Origin: Rostratula benghalensis
Taxonomy: Eukaryota; Chordata; Aves; Charadriiformes; Rostratulidae
Direction of reading: 5' to 3'
NCBI GenBank assembly: GCA_013399305.1
Contig: VXAI01000305.1
Span: 780,410 to 844,409, forward strand
Length of the DNA stretch: 64,000 nt
Shown: positions 46,165-58,100 of the stretch, one piece after another
Position numbering within the stretch: position 1 is the first letter of the stretch
How the letters are laid out: every line of letters begins with the position of its first letter
Notes under the pieces: generated by a model
Told to the model about the DNA's origin: nothing
The model's input: the letters and a program-made list of their open reading frames with translations, nothing else
Databases searched by the model: none
Position numbers and translations under genes: made by a program

Positions 46165-49100
46165 GTAGGTGGATCCAGAAACTGCTGCTCTGGAGATCTA
46201 AAGAGTTTGTTACCTTTGACAGCTGAAAACACAGAGAGAAACTGCCGCTACGAGAGTCTGCAAATAAGGTTCAGGTTGGATTTTGCTGCAGGTAAACTGT
46301 AACTGCTCTGTTGAAAACTGAAATGAACCTGTTTCTGCAGGATTTTTGGTCCTTTTTGGATCTATCCATGTTGTTGTTAGTGACAGTGTGGCTCTTCTAA
46401 GCTTTCCTTGAATCAGGCTGATCTTCTCTTCCTGTCTTTGACAAAAGGACTGGAGGCCAAGGACTCAAGGTGAGTCCTGTACTGTGCAGTCAGTAAAAGA
46501 GAGACAATTGTTAAAATTTTGCGATGATATCAAGATATCTAAGATAACCCTGAAGGCATCTCTTGTGGAAGTCTAGTTGACACCATTTATGGTGTAATGC
46601 TGTGGACTTTGGGGGGGGGGAAAAAAAAAAGAGAAATGAGAGAGAAAATGTGTTTGGTGAAACTTGATGTGGAAATCCACGTAGTTTTTCCTGGGCCTTC
46701 CTTGAGGATAAAATATATCCAATCTGAGATGAAGCAGCTCTGCTTTGAGCTCCCTCTCACACACCTCACCACCATAAACTGCTTCCTTCGTTGAGGTGGT
46801 GGGTAGTTGAACCATCCCTACAGAAAGGGAGAGAATGGTTGTACTGGTGCTGGGCTGGAGCAGGGGTGTGAAACTTGGGTCTGTTCAGTCTGGAGAATAG
46901 AAGGCTGAGGGGGATCTGATCAACACCTGGAAATACTTCAAGGGGGGGTGTCAGGAGGATGGGGCCAGGCTTTTTTTAGCGGTGACCAGGGACAGGACAG
47001 GAGGGAAGGGGCACAAACTGGAACACAGGGAGCTCCATCTCAACATGAGGAGGAACTTCTTTGCTGTGAGGGTGTCAGAGCCCTGGCAGAGGCTGCCCAG
47101 AGAGGTGGTGGAATCTCCATCTCTGGAGACATTCCAACCCCTCCTGGAGATGTTCCTGTGGGACCTGCTGTGGGTGACCCTGCTGTGGGTGGGGGTTGGA
47201 CTGGATGATCTCCAGTGGTCCCTTCCAACCCCGCAGCATTCTGTGATTCTAATCGTTCTTTGATTCCCTAGCCAGAACTGAACACAGTTAACCCATGAAG
47301 ATATTGGGAATGTCATGTTGGTTCTTGAAAGACACTAATTCCCCAAAAGGGCAAACCTGGTCTTCAAATTTTCTGTTCTGCCTTAAATGTGGGGAAATTC
47401 CTGAAGGGGCTGGAAGGCGTAGGGTTAAAGAGAATTCCCTTTGTTGGCCAGAGGAGAGGCTTCATTCCTGGAGTGCATGCAGTAAATAATTTTTTCACAT
47501 CTGAATGTGACATAAGTGATTTTTGTGAAGAAAAAAAACCCCAAACCATTCTATTTGTTTGCCCAAGCTGCAAAAATGAGCATTAAGCAGAAAAGGGATG
47601 AGTACTTGTGCAAAATGTTCAGGGAAAAATTACAAAAAATATTTTAAGGCTGGCTTTTGATTTGGTGGGTTGGGGTTTTTTTGTTTGGTTTTTTTTTTTT
47701 GCGGTAAAATATTCTCTGTAGAAGAGAAACCTGGTGAAAGGGGGAGGAGGAATTTGCTGTCACACACACACACGTTGTCTGTGTGTAGGTGACTGCTCAG
47801 TGGCTGTATCCCAGCTTTCCAGCCTGAAAGATGAGCTGCTGCCCGGCACCTTTCCTCTGAGCACTGCTGTACCTTCATGAATTCTGCACCCTCTACGCAG
47901 TCAGTGGTTTTAAGAGAGATTTTTTTGGTGAATTATAAGCTTCATTCCTTGAGCGTGGCTTGAGAAGCCAATAAGAGAAACAAAATGTTCAGCTTTTATC
48001 TACGATAACAGAATAACAATACTGGGTGGGAATGGGGGTGATGCATGCTGGTCATCAAATAAGGGTGCTGTGTGACAAACGACTCGTGCTACAAGAATGA
48101 ATTATTAAGGGAAGAACTGCATGTTCGTGGGGTTTATAATTTTTGCTTTGAAGGCTTTTTGCATCGAGCCTTTGAAATGTGGTGTTTTGTCTGAGAGCGT
48201 GGCAGCTGGATTTGAAAACACTCCTGCATTTGTCTGGGAGAATTGCATCTTGCATAATCCATCACCAGCGAATGCTCTGCTGATTGTTGCCATTTTAAAG
48301 GCATTTGATAATATTGTATGTGTGAGAGTGCAGTATTTCTAAAACATTTTAATAAACATCATCAAATATTAACAAAATACCAGTGCTGTTTCTGCTACAG
48401 TTTGCAGATGCTCCTGTGTTGACGGCTGCAAATCTTACCTCTTGGAGTGGATCACAAATATAAATCTCCATTTTTTTAATCTATCAAAAGGGCTATAAGT
48501 CTCTCCTAATATTGTCCTTTATCTCCTGGTTTGAAAGCTGTGATCTCTGCTAGGTATTAGGAAACTGTTTCAGGCCCAGAGCTGTGTTCCAAGAAGGATG
48601 TCTGAGCAGACAAATCGTATTGTCTTACAGTAAAAATGCTTTTTTTAAAAATTTTATTTTCTTTTTCCCTCTCTCAGCCACAAAGAAATTGGGTTCCAAA
48701 TATGCACCCAGCAAAAGAGGGCGGCAGTGGGGTCTCCGTTCTCAGAGCCTCACCAGGGATTCTCCCGCCAAAGATCTGGATCTGGTGACAAAGAGAGTCC
48801 TTTCTGCCAGGCTGCTGAAAATCAACGAGCTCCGCAACGAGCTCACCGAGCTCCACATCAAACTGGATGAGGTGCAGAAGGAAAACAGGGCGCTGAAAAG
48901 GCTCCAGCACAGGCAGGAGAAAGCCTTGAATAAGTTTGAAGACACGGAGAACGAGATCGCCCAGCTCCTCGCTCGGCACAACAACGAGGTTCGAATATTA
49001 AGGGAGCGCCTGCGGAAAGCTCAAGAGAGGGAACGGGCCTCCGAGAGACGGCTGAGGGATTCGGAAGAGGAGCTGTACAGAACCAAAACCCTCCTGCAGA

Positions 49101-52100
49101 AACTGAAAAAGCTCTCTGAAGATAAGCACCTCGCCGAAAGAGATGAGCTGGCAAAGAAACTCGCCTACGCGGAGAGCAGGCTGGAGGAGAGCGAGAAGAG
49201 AATTAAGGTGAGGTGACCTTTTCATCAGAAACTCTGCCCCGGAGGTTTCCTACCAGAGGGAGCTTTGGGAATTGTATTTTTTTCACAGTTGTGAGAGCAA
49301 ACAGAAAAACATTCTTTATTATTATTATTTTTACACATAAGTAGCATCAAGTAAATTATTTCCAAGCTGATTCTAGGGTTATGGCCTTGGTAACCGTGCG
49401 CTCAAATTTCTGGTTACAAATTAGGTCTATTTTGTCAGAATATATACTGTGGACATGTGCTTTTCAGTGGTTTTATAACTAGTAATAACGTTGCAGAAGG
49501 GCATGCAGCTATTATATGGTTGTGTGCAATCTAATTTATCCTCTTGGAGGGAAAGCATTTGTTAAATTTTTTCTGGCTATTTAGGGAACTCTAAAATTCT
49601 AAAAAAGACACATAGAGTAAATTCTTGTTCATTCACGCAGTGGCTGATTGTCCACTGTTCTGCACGCCTGAGAGCCAGGCTGAACAAAATTACAGCAATT
49701 TTTTTAATGCCAAAATGAGCTTTAACGGGGTATTTTCAGGGGGCTGAATTTTAAGAATTTTGTGCCACGTATTTTAATTTTGTTCAGCAAAAATGTTGAC
49801 ATTTTTGTAAACGTATCTAGAAACTTATCTTGTTTAAAACCAATTGTGCTAACACTATGAAACTGTTGGTAGTTGTGTGCAACACTATTTTTAGCTTAAT
49901 ACGTATTGGTCATTAAAATGATGTTAAAATTTAGTATCTATGTTAGTAGTTAAACCTAAATTACATGTTGGAGTTAATAGATCTGGAAATCTGAAGGACT
50001 GATCTGGAAACAAAGCTTTTCTAAAATAAATATAAAAGAAAAAAAGTACCAAGATATAAATGAGTGGGTTACTGAAATCCCCTCGCCCTGTTGTGTCACC
50101 ATCTGGCTCCGGTAGTTTCACAGTCGGGTATTTCAACACCTGGAACGCTGGATCACGTGAAAATGAATCCTGCTCTGAAAAGTGAGGGACCTGCTTCTAC
50201 TTTTTCTTCCTTCTCTCATCATCCCAGGGTTCAGTTCAGACACCCCTTGCAAGGTGAGAGTGTAAAGGAAAGCACCATCACAAATTTGTTCCTGGTAGAA
50301 AGGTTTTTACTTTTTTTTTTTTTCTTGTTTTCTTCTAATGCTGCACTTCCAGGGAGGATTTTATTTCATTTTTATTTTATCATTTTTAGGATTTATCTGA
50401 AGAGAGGGGGAGCCTTGCAGAAGGCAGTGTGTGTTCCCATTGTGTCCTCAGATCGCCTCTGGGTTCCCCAGAAGGATGAGCTGCAGTGGTTGCAGGTGCT
50501 CTGGCTGCCCTCTCCAAGTTAGGATTAAGGGTTTAAATGTATTTAGTGTTACAGCAACGGTGGAGCTGATTCTCAATCCAAAATGCTGGGGGGTTATTTT
50601 AAGTAATGTGATATTTTGACTGTTAAAACAGTTGAGTTACTAAAAAAGAAAAAAAAAAATTCATTTTGTTTCAATCGAAGGATCTGGAAAAAAACCTTGA
50701 ATTAAGTGGTAGCAGTTTTCAGCGAGAGTTACTTTCCAAGAAAAAAAAGATGTACGAGGCTCAAGAAGAAAAGAGAGTTCTCCAAGAAGAACTTAATCAC
50801 CTCAACCAGAAGCTGAAGGTAAAATGGGAAGCGGGGTGAGCTGCTGACCGCATTCTGGCATTTTATCTTTGGCAGTATCTGTAAGCAGGTTTGAGTACTT
50901 TCCCAGTACTCCCAGTCTCTGGTGCGTATTTAATTGGACACCAGGAGTTCCTTCCCTGCTTTACACTGAAATGGTCCCTGCTCCGACCCTACGGCGTTTG
51001 TAACAGCGCTCTCTCCACGTTCATCGTTACGAGAAGCGAGGTGGAGTACCTAACCCAGCATTGCCATTAAACAGGAGATCTGCTGGAAAATGAGGTTTTG
51101 GAGGCCTGATGTTGGAAATGAGATCTGGAGGAGGTTTCTAGGAGCACTTTGTGTTGGGAATGTACCCGCGCTACGGTGGGTTTGAGTAAAGATCAATTTC
51201 ATGGATTCGTGATACCCCATGTGTTGTTAAATCTGTGCAAAGGTTTATTTGCACCCACCCCACCCCATCATTCCCAAATTCTAAACTTAAGGACTGAAAA
51301 TATGTTCTACCTAGCAGGTTTATCCTCAGGAAAAAAAAAATTAAATAAACTTGAAGAACTTGAAACCCTAAGTTTTATCATTCTGTACTGGAGATGCACC
51401 AGTTTACCACCTTACTCACTATCAAGTAGCAGTAGTAACTCAAAAACTTACCTATTTGGAGCATTTTAAGCCTGATTCCTTAGTGGGAGAGTGATATTTT
51501 GAGTTTTTTGGGGGGGCATAACTTTTTATCTGCTTTCTTTTAGCACAGGAGAGGTTAGGAATGGGATTATTCTCAAAACATTAGTTCAGAACTATGGAGT
51601 GCTTTACTCTGTTTCTATTTACAACGTGTATTTCTAATTTAACTTGCAGCTTTGCTAATGACTGGTGAATGAAACGTGAGTAACTTACTCTGTTATTCCT
51701 ACCTTTTTCACTCACAGGAAAAAGAGAGAGAACTTGAAGCAAAAAATATATATGCTAATCGTATGTTGAAGCTGTCACCAAGGAAAGAGGTGGATGTTAT
51801 CCAGAGAAAAAGAGGTAACTTACAGAAAAGCAATAAAGGCAGAAAAAAAATGAATAGGGACGCTTTTAAATTGGGATGTGTGGTCCATGCCATTCGGTGT
51901 TTGACCCTTCAGCTGCAGCAGAGCCCAAACCCAGAACTCCATCAAACCACGTCCTGAACTCCTTTCACACCAGCTGTTCCCGGGTGAAAGAGCAGGAAAA
52001 AACCATTCACTAAATTCTCTGGTGGATCATGGATAATGTGTACGTGACAAGGAATTACAGAGGCTTTAAAAATACGTAACTTCACTGCTGTGAATACTTC

Positions 52101-55100
52101 AGTTATGCTTTTTATTTTATTTTTTTTCACTCATTCAAAGGTGTGTCAGATGAGCTGCGCTCCTTGTTGGTTTGGTTGGGTGGTTTTTTTCCTCAAAGAG
52201 TGCATAAGAGTACATACATCCCACAACATCATCTTCTAAAAGCATCAGTGCAGTGATTTCCTCCTCTGGTGTGAGAAGGCAGCCTCAAGCCTTCTGCTAC
52301 CCCAGAAATAAGTGTCTGTGTGTGTCTGCGTGTCTGTGTGTGTCTGCGTGTCTGTGTCTCTGTGTGTACTCAGCCTGTTTTTGCTGGATCTGTAGAACCT
52401 CCTTGTCAGAAGCAGCAGCAATTTATGGGACTGTTTTAAATATTTAAAGCCAGCATTTCCAACAGTTTGGTTGTAGGTATTCTGCTGATTTTATTGTTGG
52501 TATTCTGCTATTATTCCATATTAGCTTGGCATTTTAAAATGTGTCATTCCACAGAGATAAGTGTATGTGTTTTCAAAGATGCAAATAAATTTATTTGAAT
52601 TTTATGAGTTTGCTTCTTTACATGGAGCTCCTGTGACAAGCAGGAAGATGAGTGAGATACTCTGTGGGGATTTCTTTAACAAATAATCAGTGTATGATAA
52701 TGATTTTATAAGTAGCTTTAAGGTGGGGGCTTTTTTTTTTTTTCAGTAGAAGTTTTGCATTAAATTCCCTTTTTACTGATGCTGAAAGCAACTATGTGAA
52801 ACTTGCTGATACTTTCCCCTTCCATTGGCTCAGACACTGTCTCTTAGGTTTGCTGCAAATCATTACAAATGAAAGATAGGGGACAGAGTGAGATATTTTC
52901 AAGTGAAAATATTGTTTGATTGGGTTTTCTATTTTCTACAGCCAACAACCACAATATTAAAAGAGGAGCACAGCTCACAAAAGCTGTACAGACCAGCAGA
53001 GACTTCTCACCGGGAGAATTCCTTCCGGAATCAGAACCTGTCAGTGGTGACACAACAAACAAGAAAGAAGGAATTCTTCTGAAAACAGTGAGTTCCATAA
53101 AAATGTGAGACTGTTTTCCAGGTAACACGCCAGTCAGACTGAATGTTTAGTTGCACAGCTTGTATTTTAGAAATTGTGTGAAAATATATCAAAATAAATA
53201 GATAGAGAATGGAATTTAGAAAAATATGTTGATCTTTGAAGAAACTCTGCCCTCCCAGAAATACCACACTCTGGTTTTGTGATGCTTAATTCATCATATT
53301 CTACATCTTACTGATAATTATTATTTCAGTTTGGGGGGCGGGGGGCGGGTTCTGCCACTGTGATTTCTTACAAGTTTTTAAGACTTCATTTCGGTGTTCT
53401 CCCCTCTTCTTTCTTTCTAATGCTTCTTTGAGCAATCTGTTGTAACAGCGCTGGCCGCCTTCTCTGGTCTTAATTAGGGTTTCTTTTGCTCCCCAGATTT
53501 ATTTCACAATGCATAAATCTAACACTTCCTCTTATTGTCACAGAGCTGGTATTTCTTCTGTCGTTCTGCCAGCTTTGTGAGTATGGCTGGATTCTTTTTT
53601 TCTGGTTGTTTTTCCATTTCCCTTTTTATTATAAAGTGGTGCCATTAGAAGTATTGTTATTGCTTCTGGGACCTCAGGCTAAAGCCAGAAAGCTTTGTAA
53701 ACTCTTGTAAATCCGAATGATCCAAGTTCTGGTAGACACTGTACAAATTCTGGTCACATTAGACAAGGGCTATTTGTCAGAACTAATCATAGAATCATGG
53801 AACTGCCCAGGTTGGAAGGGACCTTTCAGATCATCTGGTCCAAGCATCAACCTAACCTTAATAACCCTTTCAGGGTAAACACTTTTCCTGATACCCATCT
53901 TAAACCTCCCCTGGCATACCTTGAGGCTGTTTCCTCCTGTCCCATGGCCTGTTCCTTGGGAGCAGAGACCGACCCCCCCCCGCTACCCCCTCCTTTCAGG
54001 GAGGTGGAGAGAGCCAGAAGGTCTGTCCTCAGCCTCCTTTTCTCCAGGCTGAACACCCCCAGCTCCCTCAGCCTCTCCTCACCAGACTTGTGCTCCAGAC
54101 CCCTCACCAGCTCCCTCGCCCTCCTCTGGACACACTCCAGCCCCTCAATGGCTTTTTTTGTGGTGAGGGGCCCAAAACTGGACACAGCCCTTGAGGTGAA
54201 GCCTCACCGGTGCCCGGTCCAGGGGGATGGTCTCCTCCCAAGTCCCGTTTGCCACGCTGTTCCTGATACAATCCAGGATGCTGTTATCCTTGGCCACCTG
54301 GGCACACTGCTGGCTCGTGTTCAGCCCACAGTTCACCAACACCCCCAGGTCCTCCTCTGCTGGGCAGCTCCAGCCACTGCCCCCAGCCTGGAGCGCTGCT
54401 TGGGGTCGTCCTGTTGTTGCCTTGTTGAACCTCAGCCCAGCCAGCCAGGCTGCCAGATCCCTCTGCAAAGCTTTTCTACTCTCCAGCAGATCAGCACTAT
54501 ATGGCTGTTGCTTTATGGAACATAAGTTACATTTAGGGGTAGCCTGTGCTTTCATCGGTTTTCAAGTCCAGCATTTTAAATACCTGGCTGACATCTCGTT
54601 ACAAAGTTTTTTGCTTTGTCTTTTTAATATAATGATGATAATCTTTTATATGAAGAGCAAATATTTGGAGTTGTTTTGGCTAATAGTTGTAATTTCTTTG
54701 CTCATTAAGTAGTCACCATTTCTCTTAGAAGCTTATTTTAATCTAGAAGTTTATTGTACTCTAAGCACAAGCTACAAAGTTAGAATCCAGTTGTTGGATT
54801 ACACCGGCTTCCTCTTCACTTCATTGCTGCCCCTTTTCTGAGTTAGGGATTTTTACTGCTGCCATGAATATCTTTTCTGCAGGTTCTTTCCTCTTAAATG
54901 TGTGTATCAGTAGCTGGATTTGTCAGCCAAGATTAATCCTTTCTCTTTTACTGTTTGTTACGTGATACTCAATAACTTCAGGTACCCCCATGAAACTCCC
55001 TGAATCTACAACCTGCTCCCCAGAGTAAAAGGAATAGAGGAAATAGAGGGTAACTAACTGCTTGTTAAAAGAATAAGGTGGGGGGGTCTGGCCTTCTATT

Positions 55101-58100
55101 AAAATCCCTGAAAAAGACAAACCTGTGGCTTGTAAAGAGAATAATAATTCTGCTGGAGGACATTGGAGCTGCAACTTCCCTGAAATGTGTGGTAGGGAGC
55201 AGAGTTGGTTGTCTATTCATTTTGGTTTCCTAAAACTATGTTAGAGCTGAACAGATTTGATTTTATTTTTTTTAGAGCCAAACCCCTGGGTTGTTGAAGC
55301 TGGTTTGGTTAGATGACCTGCTGGTTTTTATGTTTAGCTGTAAGAATGAGATTTCAGAATGACAGAGAAGTTCATAAGACTTTGTTTTATTGATTATTTT
55401 CCCCCCTCATTTTCAGTTTTGTATGAACTTGATTTCAGGAAAAAGAAACTCAAGACAAAGAAGGCAAAGAGCAAGCAGACCTCCTAAGACAAGACCAAGA
55501 GAGGGAAAGGGAAGAGAAATTGAAGCATTTTCAGGAAATACAGGCTTTAGAGGAGAGAGCTGAGAAACTACATGACGGTAAGGAAAGGGGCAGCTGGAGC
55601 CTGGGAAATGCCCCCTGGAATACTCATGGAGTGGGGCTGCTGGTTCCTCCTGAGAAGAGCAAAAATGATTTTGCAGAGATAACTACAGTGGAAAATTATT
55701 TCCAGTTACGTTATGCAAAGAGAATCAGAAAGAAGCAGGGCACAGGGAGTAATCTGTGTCCCAGACTCAGCTGTGATTAATATGCAGCGGCAAAAAATGC
55801 TGTCTGCTAAAAAATATTGAAGCCTGGGAGATTTTGCTTCACACAAGGAGGATGATGTGGCAGGTGAAGGCTGATGGCATCTCTGGGGCGCTCGGTGTTA
55901 CTGAGGTATCAGGAGATTTTTACTGTTATAGAACAGATCTGCTTCACTCATATCATTTGAAATTGTAGTTTCTCTTTTCATCGTGGTTACCTGAGTCATT
56001 TGCTGTGGCTCTGTGAGAAATGCCAGTTTCTGTTGTTATGTTTTAATACTTCTTTTTCACTCATTTGGTGTTTACAGCATTTTAATGACTTGCATTCCTC
56101 AGTCTTTAATATTTTAAAATATTGGAGGTGGACTGCAGCCTCTCATGTTAAAATACTCCTTCAGTGATTATAGTTTGTGTACAGAAACACTCATTCTAGA
56201 TGGCAAGGAAGAATTCTAAAAATCTGTAGCTGCTTTCAGAGGTGAACTCTGTGTAAAATCCCCTCTTCCTCTCCCTGGCATCAGCTCACAACTTACCCAA
56301 GCCAAGAATCTGCTCCCTTTGGTCTCTAAGTGAGAGGATTCTGACCTCCTCCCCTGTCTTACTGTGTAAGCTGAGATTGTCCTCACCTCACGTACAAAAA
56401 GGCAGCTCCTCACATCACTTGGTGTAATGATGCGCTGTTGGGAAAAAAAAATGAAATATATTAAGTGTTGCAGGTTCTTCTATAAGCTTGATCTGAAGTA
56501 CAACAGATAAGGTGGAACTTTCGGGCAAGATCAGTCACAAATTTGGGTAAAGTGTATTGAAGGGTCCCAGCAGTCCTATTCCACTTCTTGCCAAACACAC
56601 AAAATAGAATAGAATAGAATCAGAATTGTCCAGGTTGGGAGGGACCTTTCAGACCAAGTCCAACCATCACCCTAACTCTGATAAAACCCATCCCTAACCC
56701 ATGTCTCTAAGCTCTATCTCAACCCGGCTTCTAAATCCCTCCGGGGATGGAGCCTCAACCCCTGCCCTGGGCAGCCCATTCCAAGGCTGCAGAACCCTGA
56801 AAGGGTGAAAAAAATTCTCCTAATCTCCAATCTGAACCTCCCCTGGTGCAACTGGAGGCCATTTCCTCTTGTCCCATGGCCTGTTCCTTGGGAGCAGAGA
56901 CCGACCCCCCCCTGGCTGCCCCCTCCTTTCAGGGAGTTGGAGAGAGCCAGAAGGTCTGTCCTCAGCCTCCTCCTCTCCAGGCTGAACACCCCCAGCTCCC
57001 TCAGCCTCTCCTCACCAGACTTGGTCTCCAGACCCCTCACCAGCTCCATTGCCCTTCTCTGGACACACTCCAGCCCCTCAATGGCTTTTTTGTGGTGAGG
57101 GGCCCAAAACCAGACACGGCCCTTGAGGCGGGGCCTTACTAGTGCCCAGTCCAGGGGGATGGTCACCTCCCAAGTCCTACTCACCATGTTGTTCCTGAAG
57201 AACATATTTTGAAGAAAGAAATATTTGGGAAGCTTCCTTTTTCTTGTCTACCTATTTACAAGTTCTATCAGTAAATTTCTTACTGGTTTGTCCCTCTGGT
57301 GCCCCTTTAGAGCTGTGCAAAGCCGTGTTTGGTATTTGCACAGAGAATCTCCCGTGGTGATGCCCCAAATTGTGGGATTGTTTGGGTTGGAAAGGACCTT
57401 AAAGATCATTGAATTCCAACCCCCTGCCCTGGGCAGGGAGTCTCAGGAAAGTGTTTTCTGTGTGTAGCAGATGCAGCGTATTTTAGATCATTCATAGGTG
57501 GAAACTGGTAAGGACTGCTGTGACTTTGGGGTCTGATGGGTTCACAGAAAAAAAATAAATCCAGAAACCCAAACCACATGTCCCAGCACTGTCCTGAGGT
57601 CAGCAGCGCTGGCAAAGGGAACTGAAGCGCTGTGAAAGTCGGAATTATTAAAGCCAGTGCTGTTGTGTTCATTTTCATTCAAACCCAGGAAATGGGAAGG
57701 CAATTGGCAGAAATGAATTTCTTCTGAAAACTCTAAAATGTGGGTAATGTCCTAATCCCTTTGGGAACTGACAGTGAACTTTTGTATCTTAGCGGAGAAG
57801 CTGCTGTGAATTTAGTTGTAGTTTTTGGAGAATTAATTTTTGCAGCAGGAAAGCCACGTTCTGCATAGAAGGGCATATTAAAATCTCAATGGCTTTTGCT
57901 TGCATTATTTTAGAAATCTTCTTTTAAAGGGCATTTTAAAACTAAAACATTTTAAATAATGTTTAAATGTTTCCTGCAGAGTGGGAAAGGGAAGAACATG
58001 ACAAAATGAAGAAAGCAAACAGCTTTTTATTGGACAAAGAAGAGAAAACCAAGATGGAGACAGAAAGCCCCAAAGCTGAAGTCGAGAGAGAAAGCTCTGA

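Noticed and set aside
52312..52368. Regular GTGTCTG repeats resembling an array
   Set aside because: A vertebrate intronic microsatellite with no unique spacers; not a CRISPR array.
53797..54712. 242- and 161-residue plus-strand frames in LCA5 intron 7
   Set aside because: Antisense reading of a long CR1 fragment.
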